Shown: piece after piece, positions 1 through 13,600 of the stretch | Layout: each line of letters starts with the position of its first letter | Position numbering within the stretch: position 1 is the stretch's first letter | Source of the DNA: Himantopus leucocephalus | Lineage: Eukaryota > Chordata > Aves > Charadriiformes > Recurvirostridae | Direction of reading: 5' to 3' | Assembly: GCA_003993805.1 (NCBI GenBank) | Contig: RSEF01000005.1 | Location: 22,423,429 to 22,487,428 of the forward strand | Length of the DNA stretch: 64,000 nt | Position numbers and translations under genes: made by a program | The notes under the pieces: model-generated | Seen by the model: the letters and a program-made list of their open reading frames with translations, nothing else | The model's database searches: none | What the model was told of the DNA's origin: nothing

Positions 1-80
1 AGTGCCAGAGAAACTGGAGGAAACATTGAAAGTCAGGTTGCACTGTCTAGGTCAGGAAAACGCAGACCTTGGAGAGAACA

Positions 81-119
81 TGTGTGTTGTTTTTCGTTTT
101 TTTTTTTGTTGTTGTTTGA
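81..119. repeat. T/GT-rich low-complexity tract
   Basis: TG units pass into a T run and then GTT triplets. It is simple-sequence DNA with no gene signal. Confidence 0.8.
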
Positions 120-2316
120 TTTCGCCAGCTGAATCAAAGCTCATTTTTAATGCAAGTTTAGAAACCAAGTGAAAATTACTTCAGCTGATTTTAGCTGACC
201 CCTGGTGAGCCTCAATCATTTAAGTTTACAGGGGAGTTATCATGTGATTTGCCATGTGATTTATTCCTATAAATTATCATCAGGTCTCCAGATGACTGAA
301 AATGTGAAGATAGTCCTTGAGGCACAGTTTAATTGGTGGTGCTGAAAGTCTGTGTTACAATCCCTCTCATTTATAATCTCATCCTTTCTCCCTTTCATTC
401 CCAAATAAAACCACTGCAGCTGTGGTGAGGCTAGCTAAAGTCTAGGAGCATTATCCTATATCTCTAATTAGTGGCCTTTTAATAATGGCACAGAGGAGGT
501 AAGGGAAATTTGCCTTACTTTTATTCAATCTGGCCTCATCATAGGCTTACACATTGGACTTCAGTTTCTAGTGCTGCCAAGTCTTACATGAAAAGCATTT
601 GAAACTATACGGATTGCAGTTACCAAGGAAATGCCATACCGAAAATAGTTCCTGAAACACCGCAGACCACTAACGCCATCAAAATAAAAGCAGAAATCAT
701 CAGCAGTGATTCACAGAGCCTCATCATCGCTCTCCAAGCCAGGGCTGTTTCACAGCACCCCTGCTCCCATGGTGTGTCAGCAGGGCCATGCTAGAGTCAC
801 AGAGCGGTAAACATATCTTCTGATCCCATCCTTAATCCTCCCGGCCTTTTTCTTTCCTGGTGTGATACTGTCAGGCAACTCTTTGTTTCTCTTCTGTAAT
901 CATGGTTCTGTTCCCTTTCCATGCCTGTCTCCCCTCATTATGGAAGAGTCCTCCTGCTGTCCTCCCAGCCACCCAAGTGCAGCTGACAGGGCTGGTTCCT
1001 GTGACACTTTGGTCCCTCACTAGCACAGATGAAGTTGATGCACTCTCTGTCTTTCCTGACCTCTGCATGTTATCCAGAAAAGTAGCTATCTAAAGATTGC
1101 ACCTTCTAATTCAACAAATCTGCTTCCTGTAGAGGAAATTTAGGGGTGTGTTGCAGCAATTTATACCAGCAGTTGAGGATGTCAGCTAGCAGAGCTGGGA
1201 TAAACTGGCAGCAAAATAGGCTTGAACGGTCTGAGGCAAAAAGCCAACCCTGACTGATGTGGAATCTGTATAACCAGTTTTATGCCTATGCCACCTCTCC
1301 CTGGGAGTCCTTTGGACAGTGTGAAAATCAGGACTTAGCATAGTTTGGGTGTTCATACTTGCCAACCACAATCAAATGCCAGAAGCTGCACGCACAGGCT
1401 GCCGAGAGTCAGAGGAGCACTGTGTCCCCTCCTTCAAGGTCTGTGCTGAGCACAAGCACAAGGGGAATTGCCTGTTGGGCTGTGAAGTCCTGTCACTGCA
1501 CTGATTTGAGTACATTTTTCCACTCTCATTAATCACATGAAGACACAGGAGGAAAGTCAGCTGTGACCTAAGTAGCATCATGCATCCACATAAAAAAGGG
1601 GCAGAGAAATCTAGACTCTTGGAATACATGTACTGAATTCAGAGAGATTTATGTCAGTGGGTTTTCTGTGAATAAGGGGAATATATGCCTACAAGCAGTC
1701 AGAAGAAAACCAGGAGATCTTCAGGCTTGGGAACTGAGCAATTCTGAGAGAAAGCACCGATGAAGGAGGGATGTGATACCAAGGATGCTATTTCTAGAGT
1801 CACTTTCCAGAGTAGGAAAAAAATGATGTTTAAAACTGAAAAAAAATGACTTTAAACTGGCATCCAAAGCTTCTAGCGCTGAAGGATTCTTTTAAACGGT
1901 GTATCAGAGAAGATTGCAGGTTTCCACTGCGCGCTACAAAAGAGTGAGCTAAATACCAGCAGCACAGCAACACTGTGGGTAGATGTTGCAGCTCACACAT
2001 AGCATGGGATATCTGATCCTGTTTTTTTCTGAAAGAGGGAAGTTTTATAGTATCCCTCAGTAAAAAAGAAATAGGATGCATCTATGCTAAACATAAAGAG
2101 CTTTTTTATCAAGGATAAGTTTGTAACTTTATCTTTCAAATTGATGAAAACAGGTTGCAGTGTGTGACATAAAATTATATAGGGTTACCATGCATGAGAG
2201 AAATTACATAATACATTACATAATCTTAAAAATATTGCAATCTGATTTTCTAGAACTTCCAGACAGAAAAAGCCCAAGACAAATAAAAAATGACTGAAGT
2301 ACTTTCTGCCACAAAC
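120..2316. other. Unique non-coding DNA, no gene seen
   Basis: Open frames here stay below 90 codons, overlap on both strands and show no domain, signal peptide or splice-flanked block. No known repeat family was recognised. Confidence 0.6.
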
Positions 2317-2403
2317 TTTTATTTCCACTTTTTTTGTTTGCTGATTTTCTTTCTGTTTGGTCTTTTGGGTTTGTTTTTTGATTGGTTGGGTGTTTGGGGG
2401 GTT
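2317..2403. repeat. T/G-rich low-complexity tract
   Basis: About 90 bases consist mainly of T and G on the plus strand, ending in a six-G run. A 65-codon plus frame and a 75-codon minus frame across it are low-complexity translations (Phe/Leu-rich and Lys/Gln-rich), not genes. Confidence 0.75.
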
Positions 2404-4189
2404 CACTTTCATAGCGTTAACAGGACTAGAAATATTGCTAGACTTTGTTTTTATGAAATTTTCATTGTTGGCAGGCCGACAGTTTAGATATCTCTGAGCT
2501 CTTCTTAAATTGAAGAGCTAGACCTTTTGAACTCATTGTATCATCATGCATGAAGTGGTACAACCACCTCCTGGTTCCAAAGACGGTCATATTTTAAGCC
2601 ATGGACTGTCCTGTTAGTCTTTTGCCCACCCTTTCCAAGGTAAGGATGAAGTAAGGATACTCTCTCTTGATTTTCATTCTTCTTAGGAGTCTACCTTCTT
2701 CCTAGACAATCTGTGCTTCTTATCAGCCCTGCCCGCAGGATGTGATTAGCAAGGCTTCTGACCATACCTATCTGGATGTAGCACTTCTGTAGCATTTACC
2801 CTGAGGCAGCATCTAAAGATGAGTTTTCTCCATCTCAGAAATATTTTATGGGTTTTCTTAAGGGAGGGGGAACATGATTTTGAAATCTATTGTTCTCATC
2901 TTATGCAAAGTTCACCCTGACAGTCGGCTGGTAAGGATCAAAGCTTCATATGGCACGTTGAAAGGTCAAAGCATGTATTAAATTGTGCACTGAAAAATCA
3001 AAGCTTTGTAATTTACAGGCAATAGCTCAGAAATTCATACTTGAGGAGCAGGGTCAAAAGAAAGCTCTTATCCTTCTTAATTCAGTTGGCAGCACAGTTC
3101 CCTTCTGTGTCATAGCAGTGCCTCCTGCTGCTGCTGCCATGCAGGTCTGTTGATGCTTCTAAAAATTTCAGGGCATGTAAGGCTCTGTGCTCTCAGTCTG
3201 CCTCCTGCTATGGCACACCTGTTTCAGGACTTAAGAAAAATGTACTTTTGGAAATATTTGACAGCAGTTTTTCTGTATCTCAATATCCTTTCGGCAATAC
3301 AGATGAAATACTGTCCTTTGCACGATGTTTGTGAGGACTGTGTTTGCAAATAAGCTGTTGCATTTTTTGAGATCTCTTTGTGAAGGATCCCAATAATACA
3401 TTTACTTTATCCATGTATACAATAAATATATTACAAACAACAACAATTCTAATTTTAAAAACTCATTTCTAATACCAATTTGCTTCAAAAATCAGCCTCC
3501 AATAGTTTTACCTCACTTAAAGCAGTCTCGCTGATGCAGAAGAGTTACATTGTTTTGGTTACAACCTGGGCATGGGTATGGATTTAGTTAAATTGATCCA
3601 CATCTCATGTGAATAGGTTTGGTTTATAACTGATTTATATGGAATTATGTCTGTTCGGTTACTGAATTAGCTGGATCTGTAAAGGATTTGTATTACTTTT
3701 AACTACATCAATTTAAAAAATAACCTGAATTAAACTGATGGAACATGCTTAGACATCCTAGACAAAGCCTAGGAAGAGGAAAATGAACTTTTCTTTTACC
3801 CTTCTTGGAGCTTTGGTCTTACCTCACTTTCACATACTCTCCTCTCCATGAAGGATGATTTCAGAAAGTTCATGGAGCCATAGGGTAAAAGAGACCAGAA
3901 TCAGTCTATTTTCTAGACAATCTCTCTCTTACTATTTTTTTTAGTGCTAAATGTAGTCTTTATTAATGCAAAAGTTTAGGGGTGGCCTGGTTAGGGACAC
4001 ACTGGGGAAGTGGACATGTGTTGTGTTTCTTAGTCACCCTCAGCACAAGGCCTTTCGCTTGCACCCCTGCTCACTAGCCCTGTCCCTGGTTACTCAGGGC
4101 ATACTTTTGTGTCATTGCAGTTGCCTTTCTGGCCTGCCACAACATGGGGATATCTGTAAGCTTTTGATACTGCTGGCAGAGTGTAGATT
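2404..4189. other. Unique AT-rich DNA, no gene seen
   Basis: AT-rich sequence without a recognised repeat or exon. The first half of a 115-codon frame beginning at 3966 lies here, but its second half enters a CR1 relic and no family resemblance is visible in the first half. Confidence 0.55.
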
Positions 4190-4548
4190 ACTGGAGGCAA
4201 ACCAGAGGAAAGCAGTAAAAACACACAGAGGACTGGAAAAAATAATCTATGATCAAAGACTGAATGAGCTGGAGTTATTTAGCCTGAGGAGAAGACTGAG
4301 CAAGACCTGCTAATAGTCTTCAGAGACAGAAATGTCTGTGCTCTAAAGGAAGACCCCATTCTATCTTTTTCCTGATGGAAGGGATGATGTCCTAGGCCTA
4401 ACCTGCAGCAAGAAATATTCTGGTTAGATGATCAGAAAAACCTCTTAATCCAAGAGAAGGAAAGTACCAGAGTAGATAGCTCAGGGACACTGCAGCTTCT
4501 CCTTCATTAGAAGTCTAAGAACATTGTCCCGTGTCAGGAGCATAGAAA
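4190..4548 (+). mobile_element. CR1 LINE fragment, sense, degraded
   Basis: The segment follows the CR1 ORF2 tail in order: a stretch corresponding to 'MxRGLE..Y..RL.ELELFSLRRRL' of the reverse-transcriptase C-terminal region (translated 4229-4313), then the 'expression of one element' stretch with GGATGATGTCC, AGACATCAG-like and AAAACCTC-like blocks, and the region resembling the end of ORF2. Both ends are truncated; the 3' terminal ATTCTATG repeats are absent. Stops and indels interrupt the frame, so it is an inactive relic. It is more diverged than the CR1 copies near 25 kb, which suggests an older insertion. Confidence 0.7.
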
Positions 4549-5915
4549 ATGATTCAACAGGGTACTTTCTAAACCCATTTTTCTGTTGTTCCTGTATGCT
4601 CAAGGCATTGCTTCTCTCCTGTTTATGCTTCCAATACACTGGGAAAATGGTTTTCCTCATTCCAAAACAACCAACTGCAACTCAGCTCCTGCAGCATTAA
4701 GCAGAAGCAAAATCTATTTAATCTTGACTGGAAAAAGAAGAAATAAAAAAGAAAGAAATACAACCCCTTTCTTGTCTAGACAAATAGTCATTATTTGACA
4801 GGCGTAGTGCTTGGGTTTGAAATGCACAGTAGTATTACCTAAAACTGAGGTTCCTTTAGCTAGGAGGAAAGGTTGCAGAGTGCCTCCTGACTTCACAAAT
4901 CAGTTTCTTCTCCTTATGTCTCTTGAAAGTCTGTTCTTATCACATCTCAGTTCTGTGAATCAAAGCTCTTCCATCCTACCCTGTTTTCTCCCACTCCGCG
5001 TGATACTGAACTCGAGCACAACTCCAAAACAGTTTCATAATCATGAAAGGTTCACTATTCCTCCAAGTCTCATCCAGTGCAGAGCACTTTTGCCTGTTGC
5101 CAAAGTGGAGTATGTCTGTCACCACCTTCCTGCAGTGGGACAAAACCACCCACATCCCATGCCTGCCAGCCTGGGTCAAGGCTGCACTCGGCACTGCCTC
5201 AGTTACATCGGAGCGGCTGTGGATTTCATAATAAAGGAAATAAACAGGAGGAAGTAGTCTTTCCTTCAAGCGGTATGAAGTAGTCTTCAACCTTTAATCC
5301 AGGTCTGGCATGTTGCTTGTAGGAAATATGTATCACGTACTTCCTGGGAGACATCTGGTATTAACCTGCTAGCTGACTTCATCTGCAGCATCATCCCTCC
5401 AGAAGGAGAAGACTGGGTGCCAGTTTCTCTAGAGGTCTGTCTGCTTTACTGAAATGTTTCTCTCCCTCTGAAGTGCTACGGAGAAGCGATGGGGAAGAAT
5501 CCATATGCCCACAGCTCCTCCTTGTTGTGTCCAGGGCAGGGTTTGTGTATCCCATCTCATCAACCATGATTACCTACTGGTGTACTACAGGGATGCTTGT
5601 ACTACTCTAAAGAGTGATCTAAAGCTCATATATATATACTGCAAGGTTTTACTGTGTCATCCAGGTCTGAAGAATAAGATCATCTTTTTTATCTTTTCGA
5701 AATTTCCACTATCCCTCAGGAGGAAAATGCTATGCCACCATGCATACAGAGATATCCTGTGTTTGCAGGCTAGTTGTCGTAGAAAGATCCATATAGAACA
5801 CAATATTGGTTTTCTTTAGATTTACTGTACTGGTCATACTAAGTAAGAAGATACCAACTGGCACAATAAAACACAGAGAAATTTCATGGACAACATGTGT
5901 TACCCCTTCTGAAAA
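4549..5915. other. Unique DNA with unconvincing open frames
   Basis: It contains the longest open frame of the window (148 codons, 4811-5257, plus) and an overlapping 104-codon minus frame (4976-5290). Neither shows a domain, transmembrane pattern or splice framing. Overlap of open frames on three phases points to locally low stop density rather than a gene. A short imperfect duplication of GAAGTAGTCTT lies at about 5250-5286. Confidence 0.5.
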
Positions 5916-5936
5916 GGGAGGGGAGGGGAAGAGGGG
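5916..5936 (+). repeat. G-quadruplex-capable purine tract
   Basis: Four runs of three or four G are separated by loops of 1, 1 and 4 bases (GGG-A-GGGG-A-GGGG-AAGA-GGGG). This satisfies the usual intrastrand G4 pattern on the plus strand, within an all-purine stretch that could alternatively form a triplex. Folding is inferred, not shown. Confidence 0.6.
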
Positions 5937-7551
5937 AAGGAATTCCAGCTAGAGAATGAACAAAACATGAAACAGCAGCCCTCTAATCTCTGTGATATAA
6001 ATTCCCCTACTGAAATATCTCAACTAATCAGGGGCATAAACAAAGAAAACAAAACTCTCTGAATAATTTAAAAATGCCTAAGTCTAGAGTATAAAGCAGC
6101 TATCAAGGCGAGTTACTCTGAAGCTGTCAGGTCTAAGAGTAATTCCTACACATCTTCACAGCAGCGTCCTAATCTCCTCAAGTTGTTTGTGGGAGCTGTG
6201 TGGAGGCAGTCTGTCACCGCAGCCAACTCGTACCTCCCTTCTGAAGTGAGGAGCTATTAACACTGATACAGAAAGCTGAAACCAGCATGGTATCTCAGGC
6301 CTAGGCTGCTCTGTCAGAAAGCAGAAATGCTCCCACAAATCTTTTCTTTTGCCAGCACTGTATTCCACAAGGTGTAATGAATTATTAGAAGGCAGTTTGA
6401 TCTATATAGTCCAACAGCAGAGTATCTGTTCAGGCAGGCAGCGCTCAGTCACTGCTCAAAGTGGGTGCAGGGCATGGCAGTGGGTAAATCAGCAATCAGG
6501 GTCTTCTCCTCATGTGGTTGCTGAATCACCGTGTGTCTTTGAGCTTTGCCTTGTGAGCTTTGCCCTTGGTTCTTCCTTTGATCCCTCTGCAAATAGGAGC
6601 AAAGAGGTATTTGTGAGAAGAAAGTACTGACAGCTTGACATGCTTTCAGGGAATTTGAGAATGAGCAAAGGACTGCAAAGCCACCATCTTGCACCTCACA
6701 TGAAGTTTGTTGCATATTTGCAGCCAGCTTCATTGAAGACACGGAAGCCTGCAGCTATGCGTGACGGAATATTTCCAGCACATTTACCATCACTGGCATG
6801 TGCAAACTGTGTGGTGAGTGTAGTACAGTTAGGAAGTGCAGGTTGGAAAGAAATGGCATGCTCACTCAGAGGGGTAATGGTAAATAGCTTTTATTAATTT
6901 ATTCTTTCTGGCATGAAGAACCTAATCTGCAAGCTAAGTTTGACAAACTCTTGATCCCAGCTTCTGTTGCTAGTGGGTGAGGATACCATTTTGCTCCCCT
7001 TTGTTCCTCTTCTTCCAGATACAAGAAAGCAGGGAGAGGCAGAGGAAGCAACTATGCCCTGCTGGTGCCTATACTGTTTCACTCTCAGTGAGACCTGCAG
7101 CACTGAGCACACATAAATCAGAAAACGTGTGTGAATCCTCCTGATCTGTGCTCATACGTTGTAACTAAACCATACTGCTTTTTCCCTCTTAAGAAATAAA
7201 CCACCGATCTTTTGCATTGCTGGGAATAGTGGCATTTTCTTTTGTATTTTGTGGAGCAAGAGAAATCTTTCAGACTTTAAGGGCAGAGCATCCAATTGCT
7301 AGTGCTGAGGTGTGCACTTAGACTTACTGTTCAAGTTCTTGTATATTCCTGCAATAAAACTTCAAGGCACTTCACTGGATATGACAGGAAAAACTATTAG
7401 TGGTTTTAAGCACAACAGTATCATTTTAAATTTAATGTTCTACACACTTATCCTCACACTGCTCATTGAGATTAATATACCTTTTATTGAGTATTAAATT
7501 CTGAAACAAATTACTGTCTACCGAGGATTTCACAGTTGTCACTAACCAACT
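5937..7551. other. Unique DNA, no gene seen
   Basis: Several 70-100-codon frames overlap on opposite strands around 6.2-6.9 kb without any recognisable protein feature. No repeat family was recognised. Confidence 0.5.
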
Positions 7552-7645
7552 TAGAATCATAGAATCATAGAATAGTTTGGGTTGGAAGGGACCTTTAAAG
7601 GTTATCTAGTACAACCTCCCCTGCAATGAGCAGGGACAACTTAAC
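7552..7645 (-). mobile_element. CR1 LINE 3' end, antisense, short
   Basis: The plus strand shows AGAATCATAGAATCATAGAA, the reverse complement of the CR1 terminal repeat, then GTTTGGGTTGGAAGGGACCT and a degraded match to the ATCTAGTNCAACC and GCAGGGACA blocks. Similarity stops at about 7645, so this is a severely 5'-truncated copy, the usual outcome of incomplete target-primed reverse transcription. Confidence 0.9.
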
Positions 7646-10600
7646 CACACTGATGAACAGTAAGAGAGCACAATTAGGAAAATCACCTTCTCTATCAGCT
7701 GTAGAGGGCCCATGGGACAAGCAGATAGTTTTGACTGAATTAGGCAGAAGAGAGTAGTGCATGCAAAGACTAATCAATTTATTACAATATTAAGTTTACA
7801 TGGTTCCCCCATATTTGCCCCATTCCTGTAGGAAGAGTGTGCTTTGAGTGAAACACTATGAGACTAGTAGTCTCCTGTGCTATTTTGGTGTCACAGCAGA
7901 GGCCAAGTATGGCATGGATGCTCAAGTTTGAATCCCCACCTCACCCCTCCTCAGCTAGATTTGAAACCCGCTGAAGTGAAAGAAAAGCCTGCATGCTGCT
8001 ACCTGTACCCTGCCCACCTGCTTTATACCACTGAGCTTGTCCAGACACCATATCATTCCCAGATAAAGCTCATTTGCAAATACATTGCAAATTTTTTTTC
8101 AGAACAAATAGAGGGAGGCATGGCTCCAAAAACTGTGTGGTAATATCAAAAATGTTTTCTATTAACAGACAGAAATAAGGGAGCAGAGGATGGAAGGGAT
8201 TTGTGTATGCAGTAGTCATTTAGAAAATCATTTCAGGGTGCATTCTCCTCAGTGATCTCAGCTTAAATAAGCTCAGGAGCCAAAGGATTTAGCTCAGAGG
8301 TGCAGTTAACAAGCATTCCTCAAGATATTGCGCCAGACTGCAGTGCCTGCCAATTAACTATTATCAATTGAGAAAAGGAAATAAGTTTCTATTTTGTCTA
8401 GTGAATTAAATGAGAGGATGAAGCAACCATTTTTATTGCTGTGGTTATATGAATAATATCAACATAAGCCAGTCAAAGTGAGGAAAATTATCTCTCCATT
8501 TTCATTCACCAACTGTACAATGTCCCTGGTTTTTAACATATGACTCAATCCTGTTTCACTATTGCAAACATGAACTAGATAACAATTGATTTTAAAAATT
8601 AATGTGCTACAATTCAACAATAGCTGCAGGGCAGTGAATCAACACTACTCACATGCTTGTGACTCTCTGTCTCTGTAGTGGCTGAATCCCTACAAAGAGG
8701 ATATCAGTTCTAATAATGCACAGCTGATGCAGTTTTTGTGCAGTTATCTCTGTCTGCGCGTTCCAAAGTTGTCCTCTGAATTCACATGGTGGACAAAGAC
8801 TGCAGTTTTAGCAGCATGATAGTTTGCCCGTTTTGATGAACAGATATGGGAGATCTAAGCATGTAACCAGAGAGTATTAAAGCTGCAGATGAGGGTAGGA
8901 GGATCCTCAAGTCTCCACAAAGCAGACCACCATCTTTTGGGACAGGAAAAAAAGTCAAAACATACGTTTTTGCTCTAATAAGGCAGAAAACTTTGTGTTC
9001 CTCACACCAGAAAAGGCTTTCAGAACAATAACGTAGACCTTAAATTATAGGCTTTTTCCTGCTTCTCAGCACAGCATGTCCATGTGCAATTTCTCCTCAG
9101 CAGCCCTGTGTCACTTCCTTTAAAATAACAGTCTGGAGCTGTTCTGTGAAATTGTTCAACCTTTCAGAAATGTGAAGGTACAGACTGCTGCTTCTCCCTT
9201 CTCCTGTGTGAACCTGCCTCACTCTGCCTCTCCCCATCTCAACAAGCACTGTAGGACCGAGTCTCCAGCAATTTCACCGGGAACTGCACTTAAGTCCTTT
9301 GCATGCAGCATGAAATAATTTGGATGGGGAAGAGTTTATAGCTGAATTTTCTTTTTCTTTTCCAAAGGAACCAGAAAGAATAGCTACTGTGTTTCTTTCA
9401 ATGGACAAAATTCAGTTCTGAATCCACCAGAGTTACTCCCCTTGTGACAGGACTGAATTTAGCGCAAAACATACTTGCTTCTTACTTTGCATTCAATCAG
9501 ATGTATTATGACTTAACACTTGCATATAAAAATGAATTATACCTGTTTGACTTTTTGTTAATTCACATACTCCACACAAATATAACGAAAAGAAACCTTA
9601 CATCCATTTCTGTGCTTTCTGTGTGTGGCTCTTTAGCTCCACTGTCTGGTAGTGATTTAAAATTCTATAAAGAAACATAAAATCATTTATCTTCTGATCT
9701 AAGTAAGATGTCACTGTTATGCTCCACAAGACAGGGGATATTTAAGGTTCCTAGGTGGTATAGCTGGCTGTCAGATATAGTAGATGAAAAAAGCATATTG
9801 ATGTTAAATGCTTGTTTGCTCTTGAATTAAGCATGTTTAGTATTTTACTGGTTATATTAATTAGAAATTGTCTCAGGTTTTGGAACTCAGATCTATTACT
9901 CCCACGGTTCTTGTGTATTATGAGTCAAAATCTTGGATTGCTCCATTTAAGGACAGGAACATCCTGAAACTTAATAACAGATGCCCTTTAAGTATTTCCA
10001 TGGCCTGCCTTTCCTTCTTCAGAGAATTATCATGAGCCCCTAAATAAACAGTTTGCAATAAATGATTGCATCTATTCTGTTCCCTTTTCCATCGTCCTGT
10101 TGTTAAACTCCTTTTGATAAAGCTGTGATGTTTTTGGAGTACTTGCCCTAAGCAAGTGCCAATCTGTATGCTGGGAGCAGGGAAGAGAGCCAGGCAGCAG
10201 AGGAAAGAAAGGTTTTAACTTTCTTCTATAGAGACAGTACTCAAGATATCATGGTAAGGACCCTGGTACACACAGTTAGTCGGGCAGGCAGACAGAAATT
10301 GACTGAGTAAGCGCACAGCCAGGTGTCCTGAGAAACAGATTTTCTTTCAAACTAGCACTGCTGACTTTGAAAGCAGTACTAGGCAGCTGCACAGTCTTTA
10401 CCGTAGAAAAGACTAAGTACATTCAAAGCCAAAGCCTGCCCTGTTGACTTTCTTCTATTAGAGGACCTTATGAAAAGGCATAGTCTGAGCTTGAGTCACA
10501 TGCACTCAGTATAACACAAAAATATCATCTGCTTTCTCGCAGCACTTGCCAATGTTGCCTTCAGGATCTGCAGAGGGGACCTGGGCTTCTCGAACCAAGC

Positions 10601-13600
10601 CTTCAGTTCATCTGAAATATGAGGAATGTAGAGTATCATTTCTTAAATGTTTTCTAAAAAGAAAATAAAAGGCAAATATACAACAGAGCACCTTATTTCA
10701 CCCCTTGTACCTTTGTCAACCCCCTACTCCCATACCACTCTTCCCATCTCATGATCTTTTTTCACCCTAAGTCTAAATATATTGGAAGGCTTCAGTTCGA
10801 TGACACAAGAATGTCTTCCTATACCTGTTTACCATTTTTGCTATAGTTCAATAAAAAGAGAAGTGTCATACTCTGACGAAACTAGAGGAACTAAACTAAA
10901 TGTGACAGAGAGGCCATCTATGAATTAAAATAATTGGAAGTAATGCCTCTTGTATTTTCATAGGCAGTCTTCCTGGACTTAGATGTACTAAGGTAAATAC
11001 AAGGATTTTTTTAATTGTGTGCCAAAAGACTCAACAGAAGCAGTTTTCAAAACCGGTCTTCTCTAATAAGAGAACTTACATGGGGATAATAGTTCTTTTA
11101 TTTCTTAACAGAATAGTCTATTCTTAGATAAGCAGCCACATATTTATAAATAAGCATTTCAGTCTGACATGTTGTACCTATAGGGCTGATTATTCACACA
11201 CCATTTCATTACATTTTCACAAAATGATTCCATTGTTCAGTGCATAACTGCAGGTTTGCTCTAATCTGTAAAATAGCTCCTTCCCCTTCACATTTGACAA
11301 TTAGTTTAACTATGAGCTCTCTGTGCAACATGTCTCACCTCTTATTAGTACATTTCTTGAATGTTCTGGTCTCCAGTTCTCAGACCCCCCTACTATCAAC
11401 CACCTTTCTCTCTTTTGAAGGCCCACAGCTGCCTATTGATAAGAAACAGGTTTGATTTTTCAGGGAGTGACATTGGACACAGCCCACAGGTTCTGCTCCT
11501 CCATGCTACTGCCTTCCTGCACTTCTACTCAGACCTGGAGCAGCCGCGGCTGCTCCAGCTGCTTGGGCTCTCTCTACATGTCCATGTGCCACGCTTGCCT
11601 GGAAGGCACTGCCATGCCCCCAGCATCATGCTGTGTTTCCATCCACCACCTTGCACCTCCTGAGCCAGGCAGGGTACGCACGAAATGCCTGTTTCTCCTA
11701 TCTCTCCTGCTACTCTTCCAGACTTTACTCCTTCTCTTTCAACTCTAAAGCCCAAAGAGAAGCACTATGCAAACACCATGCCAAATGTTCATGAATATAT
11801 TTCTGTGATAGCTCAGGAGATACTTGCCTTACCCATACACCATTTCCAAACAAAAGCACAAACAAGCTAGGGAACCTGAAGAGACTTATCTATGCCCTTA
11901 AAAATAACCCAGTTGAGCACAGGGTTTACAGGTCATTTTTCTGGGCTAACTTCTTAGCTCTGCCTGAAGTCAGGACTTCAAGGGTTAAGCTGGGGATGCG
12001 TTTCAGCCTTGTAGCTCTGTTCTGTTCATAGGTCATTTTAAATTTCAGCACTGAGATAACTGCTCACTTATTACAACTGATCTTAAACAGCCTAGTGCTG
12101 CTCAGTTTTAAAGCGAGCTTTTCAGTTCACCTACAAAATGTGTATTTTTTCCTGACAGATGGATAATAAGCACATGGAAAAAATAGCTTTTATAACTGAC
12201 TGGTTGGACTTGAAAGTGTATGTTTTGTGTGCATAAAAATGTATACGGGCCAGCAGTGTCAAAGGCTTAAAAGGACAGATCATTATAGCTTCTGCTAAAT
12301 GCAGCTATGCTGCTAAATTGCCTGTGATCATAGGGAGCAAAATCTTGCAAGAATAATCTATGGTTTCCCATTCTGTTGTAAAAGTCAGGTTCCTTTGAAC
12401 ACAGTCTTCCTTCCATGTAGCACTCCCGTCTCCATTACTTGACATGCAGTTTTTCAAATATTAAAGCACTTTTTCAAACAGCTTTGTTGCCACACAAAGG
12501 ACAACTCTGGAATCTGTGTAAAATATTTACAAGAAAAATGAAAGGCAAACTAAAAGGAAATGCAAAGCAGAAAATATTCTAGTCATGCAGGCCATGTCAA
12601 GCAGTACCAGACTGCCGGAAATTAAGATTTATTATATAAGCCAGTCTTGAGACATTCTAGCTATATTGCGTTGAGAGTTGCTAGGCTGAACTACTGTGTG
12701 GAAGACATGGTCTGCTACCTGACTACAGTCTGAGCTTTCCTTGCATACCTTTCTAAGGCAACTTCATTTGAAATAGGACAAGAAGCCTTCCACCCTTCTG
12801 TGACCAAATTATATCTGTGGAGGATTTTACCATCTGATGGTTGCCTGATGGTTCCATAATTGTTGCTTTGCAGCAGGAACTGGGGGGGGTTGGCCCATTA
12901 CATCAGGAGGCAAATGTCCACCACTCCAAAGGTACTTTGACAATCTGTCAGTCTTAGGAAAGACACTGCAATTGTTATGAGGACAGAAATTAATTCCTCT
13001 TTCATCCTGTAGGCTGTCAAGGTTAATGTTAAGCCAATACCATGTAACACCAAGTCTAACTTTTGTTGTCAGACGACTCCCTCAGTTCTGTGGCACCCAG
13101 TCATAATTTTTATCCTGCCATTTAATAATCAGTTTATGCCTTCTTCTAAGCATGAAGGCAGCCTCTGCTCAGATGTCACCAACCTCAGCACAATTGCCTG
13201 TTACCAGCTAAGCGTGAGCTTTACCTGTTGTGAGCTCCTGGAGTGCCTCACTTTCCAAGCTTGCAGATGTCTCCTAAACTTATATCCATTTCTCCTACCC
13301 TCAAATGAGACTTGATGTACATTCACTTAGCACCAACCATGGTTATGTGGTCCTGAAAACTGCTTTTCTCCTGACAGCCAAATTAGTATCATCAAGTTAC
13401 TATTTTTTCAATAGACTATTGTTTTAGAACATTGGTGTCCACTGAAAACAGACATTAAAAAACTAATGGTCTATGCGTATCTATCCAGCTTCCATTTGGG
13501 TGTCATGTCTAAGCATCGTACAGGCAAAGTCAGTGTCTCAGGTCATTGGTGACATAATCTGTTCCCTTGATTTACAAATCAAGATATTAAGAATATAGCT

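Noticed and set aside
3966..4313. 115-codon frame
   Set aside because: Its C-terminal third is translated CR1; the N-terminal part has no family features.
4811..5257. 148-codon plus-strand frame, the longest in the window
   Set aside because: No domain, signal or membrane pattern, no convincing splice sites, and open frames overlap in other phases and on the other strand; looks like chance low stop density.
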